A stretch of 13,374 bases of DNA from an uncultured Peptococcaceae bacterium (GCA_958417755.1 CATZDY010000071.1:1-13374), one strand, 5' to 3'. Shown: positions 6,925 to 13,374, numbered from the stretch's first letter. The notes: generated by a model from the letters alone, not told the origin. Program-made: numbers and translations.

Positions 6925-8328
6925 TTATACAGGAACACCCATGGCCCTTAATTCTGCTTTCACTTTTTCATACAGTGCTAAATACGCTTTCTTGGGCTGC
7001 ACAGTCTCTAAATCATAGCATTCTCGGAAATCGCCGCCCCTGGTATGGGCCGTGCGGTTATCAATGAAAGGCTGGTATTTTTGCATACAAGCCAAAACAA
7101 CATTGTTAGCTTGTTCCCTTGTCATCTTGGCCTTGGCCACTGCTTTGGCCACCTCTGCAGTAAACCTTGCCCCTAACCCGCAGGACTGGTCCAAACCTCC
7201 GCTTTGGCACCCGCACCCGCCGGAAGCCCCACAACCCAGCACCACAGCACTAATGGCTGATGCTGCGGATTCCCAGAAAAATTCTTCAGAACCTATCCCG
7301 CAAGTCATTTGCCAACCACCGCCAATCAAAGGGGCTGTATGGGTATTTTTCACCACCGCAGCATTTTGCCAATTGCTGCACCACAGGGAGTATTTGCTGG
7401 TATTGCTAAAATACATAGCATCCACAGCCCAAGAACCATCGATATTGATATCCAACAGCAGTTTGTTGATGATAAATTCCGCCGTACCGGTAACCGCTGA
7501 AGTGGCTGGGCCGCCGGACAAACCACCGATGTAGCTGCACATGCCCCCTTGCACACAGATACCATGGGAGTGCCAGGCCAAGGCTCTATTCAAGTGATCA
7601 TAATCAATCTTGTGGTGAGGGATAATCAAGGCACATTTATTATCACCTGTTTGCAATCCCCAACTGCCATAGGTATTGAGTTGGCTGTTCAACGTAATGG
7701 TTCTGATGCCTCCATCCCCCATACCAGGCCGGCAAGCCCGGCGGCAAAGATCTTTCACCAAAGCGGCGCACTTCATTTCTGCCATCATTTCCCAGGGTGA
7801 ATTGGGCTTTACATCAATGCCGTATATTTTGACCAGGTTCCCTTGAAAAGCAATATAATCCAAGAGGGGTTCTTGGATAAAGCTCCAAGCAATTTTTTCA
7901 TATAAATCTTCAGAAATTGGCCCCAAAATACGTCCTGTGGCGAAAACAGGGTGTTTTAAAGCATCATAATCTTCTATGCCTCGATGGTAAAAGGTCTGAC
8001 AATCCTTATCCCGTCCCAAAGAAAAATGGTCTGGAATATTGTCAAGCACATCCTTGATTTCTTGTTCTGTAAATTGAATGATTCTCTTGGTGTCTACACA
8101 TAGGACTCCCACTTCCAGCACCAATTCAATGGCAGCTTGCCATAGTCTGTCAATCATCTCATCATCCAAAGGTATCATTTCTTTTGGCTGGTACTGGATT
8201 TCATACTTTTGGGTTATATCTTTTAATTTCTGCCAATATACTTTGCCGTAAAATTCATCTTCAAAACAAACAGGTCCAGTCTCAGCCCTTGACCAAAATT
8301 CAAATAATTTCCCTCTGGCGCCTATCAT
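6925..8328 (-). CDS. MtmB-family corrinoid methyltransferase lacking pyrrolysine
   Basis: A 467-aa homologue of monomethylamine:corrinoid methyltransferase (MtmB), whose family moves a methyl group from an amine to a corrinoid protein. Collinear motifs include VLEVGVLCVDTKRIIQFTEQEI, GPISEDLYE, CRPGMG (199-204), KIDYDHLN, ECYDLETVQP and the Met-Gly end. The frame stays open upstream to 8403, but AAGGGGGT at 8335-8342 stands 7 nt before the ATG at 8328, giving a length like MtmB (458 aa). The position of pyrrolysine-202 in methanogen MtmB is Gly206 (codon GGA at 7711-7713); no UAG is read. From a recalled alignment the Pyl contacts Glu229, Glu259 and Gln333 become Cys232, Gly262 and Gly338. 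The Cys-rich loop at 365-383 is unusual. The corrinoid gene lies 99 bp upstream, probably co-transcribed. The substrate is unknown. Confidence 0.88.
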   Translation of the reverse strand: MIGARGKLFEFWSRAETGPVCFEDEFYGKVYWQKLKDITQKYEIQYQPKEMIPLDDEMIDRLWQAAIELVLEVGVLCVDTKRIIQFTEQEIKDVLDNIPDHFSLGRDKDCQTFYHRGIEDYDALKHPVFATGRILGPISEDLYEKIAWSFIQEPLLDYIAFQGNLVKIYGIDVKPNSPWEMMAEMKCAALVKDLCRRACRPGMGDGGIRTITLNSQLNTYGSWGLQTGDNKCALIIPHHKIDYDHLNRALAWHSHGICVQGGMCSYIGGLSGGPATSAVTGTAEFIINKLLLDINIDGSWAVDAMYFSNTSKYSLWCSNWQNAAVVKNTHTAPLIGGGWQMTCGIGSEEFFWESAASAISAVVLGCGASGGCGCQSGGLDQSCGLGARFTAEVAKAVAKAKMTREQANNVVLACMQKYQPFIDNRTAHTRGGDFRECYDLETVQPKKAYLALYEKVKAELRAMGVPV

Positions 8329-8427
8329 TTCAATACCCCCTTTAAAAGAATAAGAATTGTATATTTTGACACCCATTACAGTGATTAATTTTCTTATAAC
8401 CATGCAGCAACAGGATATGATGGAAGA

Positions 8428-9072
8428 TTACATATTCACCAATTTTTGGGCTGCCTCCACAGCACTGACAGCATCCTTACCGTAACCGTCAGCCCCAATG
8501 GATTCCGCCCATTGGCTGGAACAAGGGCCCCCACCCACCATGAATTTGTATTGCTGGCGCAAATGTTTAGCCTCCAAAAAGATGATAATTTCTTTTTGAT
8601 TCACCACTGTGGTGGACATCAAAGCAGAGGCAGCAATGATGTCAGCCCCCCAGGCCTGGGCTTCGTTGATGAATACACTGGGATCCACATCAGCCCCCAG
8701 ATCTTTTACGTCAAAACCTCCCACTGTCAGCATGATGGCCACCATATCCTTCCCCACAGTGTGAACATCTCCCTTAACAGTCCCGATAACCACCTTAGGA
8801 CGAACAGCACGATCCTTGGCATTTTTTAAAATTTCAGGTTCCAGCAAAGTCATGGCCTTTTTAAAGGCACTGGCAGCTTCCAAAATCTCTGGCAAGAACA
8901 CTTCCATGGCCTGAAACCTATCCCCCAATTCATTCAATCCCTCCCCCATAACATTCACAGCCTCCACTGGCTCAATTCCTGCTTCCAGGACTTTTTTGGT
9001 TACTTCCACCGCTTTTTCCGGTTGAAAGGTTAAAATGGTTTCTTTCAATTCTTGCAGCAAAGCATTTGCCAT
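8428..9072 (-). CDS. Methyltransferase-associated corrinoid (cobalamin-binding) protein
   Basis: A 214-aa methyl carrier of the MtmC/MtbC/MttC type. An N-terminal helical cap domain (about 1-88) is followed by a Rossmann-like B12 domain. GDVHTVGKD at 101-109 holds Asp102-x-His104-x-x-Gly107, His104 being the lower cobalt ligand. SALMS at 149-153 and GGGP at 180-183 complete the cobalamin site. It accepts the methyl group from the downstream MtmB homologue on Co(I) and passes it on. The ATG at 9072 is preceded by AAGGAGGG (9080-9087) at good distance. A second in-frame ATG at 9099 has its own AAGGAG, so a nine-residue longer form is possible. No acceptor methyltransferase (MtbA type) or reactivating protein (RamA type) is in the window. 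Confidence 0.95.
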   Translation of the reverse strand: MANALLQELKETILTFQPEKAVEVTKKVLEAGIEPVEAVNVMGEGLNELGDRFQAMEVFLPEILEAASAFKKAMTLLEPEILKNAKDRAVRPKVVIGTVKGDVHTVGKDMVAIMLTVGGFDVKDLGADVDPSVFINEAQAWGADIIAASALMSTTVVNQKEIIIFLEAKHLRQQYKFMVGGGPCSSQWAESIGADGYGKDAVSAVEAAQKLVNM

Positions 9073-9224
9073 TTCAAATCCCTCCTTCAAGGTTTTCATT
9101 TTCATAGCTCCTTGTATTGTCCTCAAGATTGAAATTCCCACAAGTACATATATTCACAAACCAACATACACTGTTTTCCATTCCAAGAAAAAGCAACGGC
9201 ACCACAGTGGCTAGGGGTGTACTG

Positions 9225-9263
9225 CCTCTGCCCTTTTTAGCAAAAGCGAAAAAGAGGCAGAGG
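9225..9263. other. Strong imperfect hairpin between the crotonase and corrinoid genes
   Basis: CCTCTGCC (9225-9232) pairs perfectly with GGCAGAGG (9256-9263), and the stem extends through CTTTTTAGC/GCGAAAAAG with one bulge and one mismatch to an AAAA loop. Neither side has a strict T-run, though the plus side is followed by T-rich sequence. It may be the processed or terminating 3' end of the crotonase transcript or a leader structure of the corrinoid-MtmB unit. The rest of 9073-9350 shows no gene. Confidence 0.55.
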
Positions 9264-9350
9264 AATTTCATTTTTCTTTCCAGGATTCTTTTTTCAAATT
9301 CCTTTTTTCCAAATCAACTGAATCACACATACTTATCTTAGTTCAGGGAT

Positions 9351-10169
9351 TTAAGCTTTGCGTTTTATGGAATAATCCCCTTGCACACTTTCAATTTGGA
9401 AATTAGCTTCCCTGTTTTCCAAATATGCAGTCATGCCTTCCTGGGCTTCGGCAGTCATTTGATATTGCACCATGCAGGCAGCCCCGTGAGACATGGCTTT
9501 GTCAATATCTAAACCAATACAGGTTTTCAAACAACGTTTGCCTAACATCACGGCACTGGGACTCTTGGCTGTAATTTTACGGGCCATTTCCCAAGCCGCC
9601 TCTTCCAATTGATCCGCAGGCACCACCTTATTGATCATCCCCCTTTGCTCCGCTTCCTCGGGCATAATCAAATCACCGGTGATACAGTATTCAAAGGCCT
9701 TTTTGATGCCAACCGCTGGCAACAAAACTGCTGGTCCAAAGAAACATAATAAACCAAAGTGAATGGCTGTGGCCCCAAAACGGGCTTTATCAGAGGCAAT
9801 CACCATATCACAAGCAGTGGCCATAATACCCCCCCCTGCAGTGGCCCAACCGTCCACCACAGCCAGGGTGGGTTTCACCGTATTGCGGATGGCTTTTCCG
9901 GTCTCCGATACATTGAGGAAAAACTCCGTGCCAGCCCAATCGGTGCTATCAAGAATTGCCCGCACATCTCCCCCGGTACAGAAGGTTTCTCCCTTGGATT
10001 TGAGCATGATTAAACGCACCCCTTCATCCATATCCAATTGGGCAAAAGCTTTTCTCATTTCTTTTAACATACTGAGAAAGAATCTGTTTTCCGGAGGATT
10101 AAAGATTGTGATAATCCCCACATTCTCTTTTTTTTCAATTGTCAGGTTCTTGTAAGTGCAAGTTTGCAT
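9351..10169 (-). CDS. Crotonase-family protein (enoyl-CoA hydratase/isomerase-like, ECHDC3-like)
   Basis: A 272-aa CoA-binding protein of the crotonase superfamily. The first oxyanion-hole segment is GETFCTGGDVRAI at 60-72 and the second ATAGGGIMATACDMVIAS at 109-126. The ITGDLI turn, the Gly-Met-x-Asn-Lys-Val stretch and the C-terminal NREANF are typical. Aligned with rat mitochondrial enoyl-CoA hydratase, catalytic Glu164 is kept (Glu160) but Glu144 is Ala135 in FGATAI, as in the ECHDC3-like branch. It may therefore not be a true hydratase; isomerase or another acyl-CoA reaction is possible. The ATG at 10169 follows AGGAGGAG (10176-10185); an upstream in-frame ATG at 10187 overlaps that site and is less likely. 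A strong promoter lies at 10316-10344. A link to methyl transfer is not evident. Confidence 0.92.
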   Translation of the reverse strand: MQTCTYKNLTIEKKENVGIITIFNPPENRFFLSMLKEMRKAFAQLDMDEGVRLIMLKSKGETFCTGGDVRAILDSTDWAGTEFFLNVSETGKAIRNTVKPTLAVVDGWATAGGGIMATACDMVIASDKARFGATAIHFGLLCFFGPAVLLPAVGIKKAFEYCITGDLIMPEEAEQRGMINKVVPADQLEEAAWEMARKITAKSPSAVMLGKRCLKTCIGLDIDKAMSHGAACMVQYQMTAEAQEGMTAYLENREANFQIESVQGDYSIKRKA

Positions 10170-10266
10170 TTGTATCTCCTCCTCCACATATTTTTATAAG
10201 CCATTGTATTTGTAATCCCTGTCAGCTTTTGTCTATTTCCCATAAAGCATTGGATATACTCAATAC

Positions 10267-10287
10267 TTTATAAGAAATACTTATAAA
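10267..10287. promoter_or_regulatory. Candidate LysR-type operator
   Basis: A perfect dyad TTTATAAG-N5-CTTATAAA lies 20-40 bp downstream of the predicted start of the crotonase transcript. It fits the T-N11-A rule of LysR-type regulators and the ATAA-N7-TTAT form known for Bacillus CcpC. The LysR gene immediately upstream is the obvious candidate to bind it. Position downstream of the promoter would favour repression. The AT-rich context weakens the statistical case. Confidence 0.5.
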
Positions 10288-10315
10288 TAATTATAAAAAA
10301 ATATTTTATACATAA

Positions 10316-10344
10316 AATATAAATTAAAACAATAATTATGTCAA
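10316..10344 (-). promoter_or_regulatory. Strong sigma-A-type promoter of the crotonase gene
   Basis: On the minus strand TTGACA (10339-10344), exactly 17 bp, then TATATT (10316-10321). The predicted start is near 10309, about 140 nt before the ATG. A 20-bp palindrome, ATATTTTAT-ac-ATAAAATAT (10301-10320), overlaps the -10 and start site. Confidence 0.8.
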
Positions 10345-10569
10345 TACTTTTTATTCCCCGGATTTGTCTTTTAAAACCATAGCAAATCCTTTTATTTTTC
10401 TACAAGCAAAAACCTTTCCAACCCCCTGCCCTTACCCCTAACTCTTTGGCCTTGGGATACTCTTTCTTTGTGCTCAAACTAGATTTAAAATCCTTTTGCC
10501 TTCCCAATATCCCCCGTGGTTTCTCAACATTTTTCCATAGAAAACCAAGCAATACCGCTCAGTGGCCAT
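10345..10569. other. Gene-free stretch between LysR terminator and crotonase promoter
   Basis: About 225 bp of pyrimidine-rich plus-strand sequence with no open frame of note, no repeat and no hairpin that I could recognise. Confidence 0.4.
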
Positions 10570-10607
10570 AAAAAAAGAAAGTCCCCTTTAACACAAAGGT
10601 TCCTTTC
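10570..10607 (-). terminator. Rho-independent terminator of the LysR gene
   Basis: On the minus strand GAAAG-gaa-CCTTT-gtgtt-AAAGG-gga-CTTTC is followed directly by seven T (10576-10570). Two five-pair stems are separated by a symmetric internal loop able to form G-A pairs. It lies about 40 bp after the LysR stop. A second perfect dyad, CACTAAATTTT/AAAATTTAGTG (10646-10656, 10662-10672), spans the LysR stop codon itself. Confidence 0.75.
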
Positions 10608-10647
10608 CCTGCTTTAAGCCCTGAACTGTTTTTTATTTATCATGCCA

Positions 10648-11583
10648 CTAAATTTTAACCGAAAATTTAGTGTTAGCATTTTGTTTTAAATATATCTGCC
10701 GGATGAATTTTACAAAATCATGGATTTGCCGACGGTAAATAATATTTTTCAAATAGACAATATATAGATTGCTATAAGCATCATATTCCCCCAAAGAAAA
10801 GGTCACTATTTTTCCTTCCCGCTTTGCATCCTCCACTGAGTCAGCAGGAATAATGGAAATCCCTAAACCCTTGATGATGCTTTTTTTGATGGCTTCCGGG
10901 GTATTCATATAGGCTACCACATGAAGCTGGTTTTTTAAATCAGAAATACCTATTTTTTTCCAGAATTCCTCCTGTTCCTTTCCTTTTCCATTCCTATTTT
11001 CCCAAATAATCATTGGTTCTTGCAAAAAATCCTGCAAAAAAAAAGGTTGCTTGGCCAATTTTTTATAGTAATCCGTAGCGGGTGCGGCAATCACCAATTC
11101 ATCCTGCACCAAAGGTTCAAATACGCACTTTTTTTCGTCCGCCACATCCGTATCTACAAACCCTAGATCTAAGATTCGTTCCGCTACCTTTTCAATCACA
11201 TCCAGGCTGTTCGATTGCCATACATCAAAGGTTAAATCCGGCTTCTTTTTATGATATTTGGCCAGCAAATCCGGCACCATATTGCTTGAAGGCACAGCAG
11301 AAACCCCAATATTAATACAATCAGGCTTTTGTCCTGCAAATTCTTCATAGATTTTTTTCCGCAGTTTTAACACACTGGTGGCATATTCATACAAAAGCAC
11401 CCCTTCTTTGGTCAAAGCTAGACTTCTGGTGCTGCGAACAATCAATTGGGTGGCCAGCTCATCTTCCAAAGATTGAATATGGGCACTAATGGCAGGCTGG
11501 GTCAACGAAAGCTTTCTCGCTGCCTCGGAAAAACTGCTCCAATCTGCTACAGCCACAAAAGCTTCCAATTGTCTAAATTCCAT
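10648..11583 (-). CDS. LysR family transcriptional regulator
   Basis: A 311-aa LysR-type regulator of normal length. Residues 1-60 are the winged helix-turn-helix, opening MEFRQLEAFVAVADWSSFSE, with recognition helix around LTQPAISAHIQSLE (27-40). Residues about 88-300 form the periplasmic-binding-fold effector domain, starting INIGVSAVPSSNMVPDLL. The opening resembles the CysL/CysB-like branch, but the inducer cannot be told from sequence. The ATG is 11 nt from AAGGAG, somewhat long. A -10 TATAAT at 11620-11625 lies within the dyad TTATA-N7-TATAA (11610-11626), compatible with self-repression, but no good -35 is seen. It has two possible target sets: the crotonase gene downstream, and the divergent plus-strand genes at 12179 and beyond. 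Confidence 0.95.
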   Translation of the reverse strand: MEFRQLEAFVAVADWSSFSEAARKLSLTQPAISAHIQSLEDELATQLIVRSTRSLALTKEGVLLYEYATSVLKLRKKIYEEFAGQKPDCINIGVSAVPSSNMVPDLLAKYHKKKPDLTFDVWQSNSLDVIEKVAERILDLGFVDTDVADEKKCVFEPLVQDELVIAAPATDYYKKLAKQPFFLQDFLQEPMIIWENRNGKGKEQEEFWKKIGISDLKNQLHVVAYMNTPEAIKKSIIKGLGISIIPADSVEDAKREGKIVTFSLGEYDAYSNLYIVYLKNIIYRRQIHDFVKFIRQIYLKQNANTKFSVKI

Positions 11584-11842
11584 ATGCTGTATTTCTCCTT
11601 AGAAATTCCTTATATGTATATTATAACGGGACTACATCCAAAATGCTACTGTATAGATCCCCTATGATGATAGAATACCCCAAAGGGCTAGGGAATCCTT
11701 CCAACTATATCTTCTATAACTAGGGATAGCTTGCCAGATAGAACAGCTTTCAAACTTTTGGAATTTTTTCGCTGCCTTGCCATGTTCCTCCCCTTAAAAT
11801 TTTAATCTTCTAAAACAAATTTCCAAGCTTTTTATTCTCCAA

Positions 11843-11857
11843 AGCCAATGGTATAAT
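11843..11857 (+). promoter_or_regulatory. Extended -10 promoter for the rightward transcript
   Basis: TGGTATAAT at 11849-11857 is a perfect extended -10 element with a poor -35 (only T-rich sequence around 11830). Transcription would begin near 11864 and reach the small gene at 12179 after about 315 nt of leader. Confidence 0.55.
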
Positions 11858-11863
11858 GGGGCA

Positions 11864-12178
11864 AAGCAAATGCTCTGCTCAAGGGAAAAAAGTAAGCATC
11901 CAGAAATGGGGGGAAACTTAGGGCAAGCTTTAGTTCTTGAGGCTAGGTGGGCAAACAAATGCCATAATGCTTGTTTCCGGCCATACCTCCACTATCTCAA
12001 TAAGGCCAATGTAAGGTATAACCTTACATGTATTGGTGAAAAAATTTACAAATAAAAGCAACATAGGGATTCATAAAAGGTATTGGTTACCATTTACATG
12101 ATATCGTATGATTGCCCAACAGCCTAAAACATGAAACTCTACAGAGGGAAATTTCATATCAGACAGGGGGGAAACAGT
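11864..12178 (+). promoter_or_regulatory. Long, possibly structured leader of the rightward transcript
   Basis: No convincing gene lies here. A perfect 9-bp dyad with a three-base centre, ATGTAAGGT-ata-ACCTTACAT, occupies 12009-12029; the outer CCAAT/ATTGG (12006-12010, 12032-12036) can lengthen it with a bulge. A weaker stem AAACAA/TTGTTT lies around 11955-11977. The dyad could be a protein operator or an RNA hairpin. I could not match the leader to a known riboswitch. Confidence 0.4.
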
Positions 12179-12577
12179 ATGGCAAATGTGTTAGCACTCA
12201 TGCAACCCTATGGCGTGGACCCAGCCCTTTGCTGGCAGGCCCTGCAGGAACGGGGGCGGGTGGTCAATAATCGGCGTTCAGTGACTGAAGCAACCTATTA
12301 CGAGTTATTGGCCAATATAGCGGATTTACCTGATTTGCTAATTTTAGCAGAGAAACTACTGGCTTTGCAGCAAAAAATTGACCAAAATCAGCTGGAGGAA
12401 AGCCAAGGTCAGGAGCAGGCCATACACCTGCTAAATCAAGCTTTTCAGGAAGGTATCGGGGGTTTTAGCGATCATTCCTCCATACAATCCCTGGAACATG
12501 CATCTATCATTGACTTGCTAGTGGATGCCCTCAATGCCTTGGTATTATCTAGTTCCTTCAGGTTTTGCAGCACCTGA
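12179..12577 (+). CDS. Small protein of unknown function
   Basis: I do not recognise this 132-aa product. The frame opens at 12131, but the ATG at 12179 follows an AGGGGGGAAA ribosome site (from 12164) at good distance. No signal peptide, membrane helix or metal motif is visible. Predicted features are a helix-rich middle (LLILAEKLLALQQKIDQNQLEE, then EQAIHLLNQAFQEG at 79-92), Gln/Leu-rich and possibly coiled-coil, and a hydrophobic C-terminal helix (IIDLLVDALNALVL). The stop codon lies inside a perfect stem CTTCAGGT-tttgcagc-ACCTGAAG (12556-12563, 12572-12579). It may be the first gene of a unit with the ferredoxin-like gene at 12820, 240 bp on, and may be controlled by the divergent LysR. 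It could also be a decayed fragment. Confidence 0.55.
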   Translation: MANVLALMQPYGVDPALCWQALQERGRVVNNRRSVTEATYYELLANIADLPDLLILAEKLLALQQKIDQNQLEESQGQEQAIHLLNQAFQEGIGGFSDHSSIQSLEHASIIDLLVDALNALVLSSSFRFCST

Positions 12578-12819
12578 AGTTCCCAAAGAAAATCATCTCG
12601 GTGAGATGAAACAAAAAGGAACATACCTTATCCTAAAACAGGCATACCTGGTGCTTAAGCCAGCTTTAAAAAGTAAAGCATAAAACATGAGGCACTTGCC
12701 CAAAAAGTGCTTACAACAGCCAATATGCTACCAAAAGCAAATGCCAACAGAAAATCCTACTAGGCCAGTTTGATTTTCAAAGCAGTCTGGATTCAAAAAT
12801 CTTGAAAGGAGATGAAAAG
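12578..12819 (+). other. Intergenic region with small hairpins
   Basis: No gene is seen in these 240 bp. Short dyads include CATCTC-ggt-GAGATG (12594-12608), CAGG-cata-CCTG near 12640, and GCACTT/AAGTGC around 12695-12713. None is followed by a T-run, so read-through from the small gene into the next one is possible. Confidence 0.35.
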
Positions 12820-13374
12820 ATGAGTAAAGAAAAGGACAAAGCCAGAGTGGCCCAAGTTTACCATCATATGTCCAAAATTTCACGTAATGAATATTCCGGT
12901 ATCCCGGCCATGGATGAACGGGCTAGGGATCCTGAATATCTGCCTTATTATGAAAAGCTAAGGGAGATTTTGGATGAAATCTCTTCCGGTTTCCCCCAAG
13001 CTTCGGAAATCCAGGGCATGCCCCAAGGGGCTGATTTAGAAATGCTGCGCACCTTGTACCTGCCAGAGCATGCCAAATTGGCCATCCATGTATCAGCCCA
13101 TCAATTCGAAACCGCTGGGGTTATTGCCCAAAGGGCTGGACGCAAAGAAGCGGAAACACTGACCATGTTGCTGGAAATGGCCCAAAGAGGCTGCGTATTT
13201 CATAAAATCGAGAACAACATTGATTATTTCCGCCATGTGGGCCAAATTCCAGGGGTTATCGAATTTCAGCCCTGGCGCCTGTCCAGGGAATACCGGGAAG
13301 CCACGGGGGACTACGTTTCCGGGTATTTGCTTCCCATAATGATTGATTTGAATTTGCCTTCCTGGCGTAGGATT
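12820..13374 (+). CDS. Partial gene: winged-helix-containing protein, likely 4Fe-4S ferredoxin type (3' end missing)
   Basis: The ATG at 12820 follows AAGGAGA at 12806-12812, seven bases away. The frame is open for 185 codons to the window edge. Residues about 72-135 look like a winged-helix unit: EMLRTLYLPEHAKLAIHVSA, then FETAGVIAQRAGRKEAETLTMLLEMAQRGCVF, then a short basic/aromatic wing. It is followed by HVGQIPGVIEFQ at 139-150. This order (EHAKLA, helix-turn-helix, RGCVF, PGVIEFQ) is that of anaerobe proteins whose later part holds 4Fe-4S clusters. That later part is outside the window, so the ferredoxin assignment is inferred from family memory. Only one cysteine is in the visible part. 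Confidence 0.8.
   Translation, partial: MSKEKDKARVAQVYHHMSKISRNEYSGIPAMDERARDPEYLPYYEKLREILDEISSGFPQASEIQGMPQGADLEMLRTLYLPEHAKLAIHVSAHQFETAGVIAQRAGRKEAETLTMLLEMAQRGCVFHKIENNIDYFRHVGQIPGVIEFQPWRLSREYREATGDYVSGYLLPIMIDLNLPSWRRI

Noticed and set aside
7711..7713. Amber codon read as pyrrolysine in the MtmB homologue
   Set aside because: The codon at the aligned position is GGA; the frame has no internal TAG, so no pyrrolysine is needed.
9170..9200. Sigma-54 promoter (TGGTGC...TTGC) before the corrinoid gene
   Set aside because: The GG-to-GC spacing is 7 instead of the required 10 bases.
9180..9350. Cobalamin riboswitch before the corrinoid gene (a GCCACTGTG-like string on the minus strand)
   Set aside because: The string resembles the CGCnACTGT element, but the other conserved blocks (GGGAAnnnGGTG, the AGxCAGGAxACCTGCC box) are absent.
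11870..12055. Open frame of 61 codons on the plus strand just after the predicted promoter
   Set aside because: It lacks a proper ribosome site, spans the 12009-12029 dyad and has an unprotein-like composition; treated as leader.

Overview
The window looks like a piece of chromosome from a strictly anaerobic, Gram-positive-type (Firmicutes/Clostridia-like) bacterium of moderate GC. The signs are strong AGGAGG-type ribosome sites, an SLH-domain exoenzyme, a repeat array whose crRNA-sense repeats end in ATTGAAAC, a corrinoid/methyltransferase pair, and two ferredoxin-type proteins. No rRNA, tRNA, transposase or phage gene is visible. No species can be named from the sequence alone.

Layout. The left edge (1-173) is the leader-proximal end of a CRISPR array that continues out of the window. 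Its inferred crRNA sense is the minus strand, so the leader lies at about 174-360, and it carries a perfect 14-bp inverted repeat. From 563 to 11583 every gene is on the minus strand. In transcription order they are: a LysR regulator (10648-11583); a crotonase-family protein (9351-10169); a corrinoid protein (8428-9072); an MtmB-family methyltransferase (6925-8328); a Trp-rich membrane protein with about ten helices (5271-6329); a DUF1638 protein (4197-4868); a flavodoxin/ferredoxin of EFR1 type (3158-3934); and a secreted SLH-M13 metallopeptidase (563-2950). Most genes are separated by 100-600 bp, several with their own promoter, terminator or structured leader. This is therefore a neighbourhood rather than one tight operon; only the corrinoid and MtmB genes (99 bp apart) look like one unit. 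To the right, divergent from LysR, a plus-strand promoter leads through a long structured leader to a small unknown gene (12179-12577). It is followed by a gene cut by the window edge (12820 to end) with a winged-helix-like N-terminal half.

How the genes may work together. The corrinoid protein has the DxHxxG cobalamin motif and the MtmB homologue is its natural methyl donor. Together they should move a methyl group from a small substrate onto Co(I). The most interesting point is that the MtmB homologue has no pyrrolysine: the UAG/Pyl position is a glycine codon, and the residues known to contact pyrrolysine in the methanogen enzyme are also changed. This looks like the monomethylamine-methyltransferase counterpart of the non-Pyl MttB proteins (such as glycine betaine methyltransferase), with an unknown substrate. 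DUF1638, the membrane protein and the ferredoxins are plausible accessory functions (corrinoid handling, substrate uptake, electron supply), but that is inference. No RamA-type activator, no MtbA-type acceptor methyltransferase and no pyl genes are in view.
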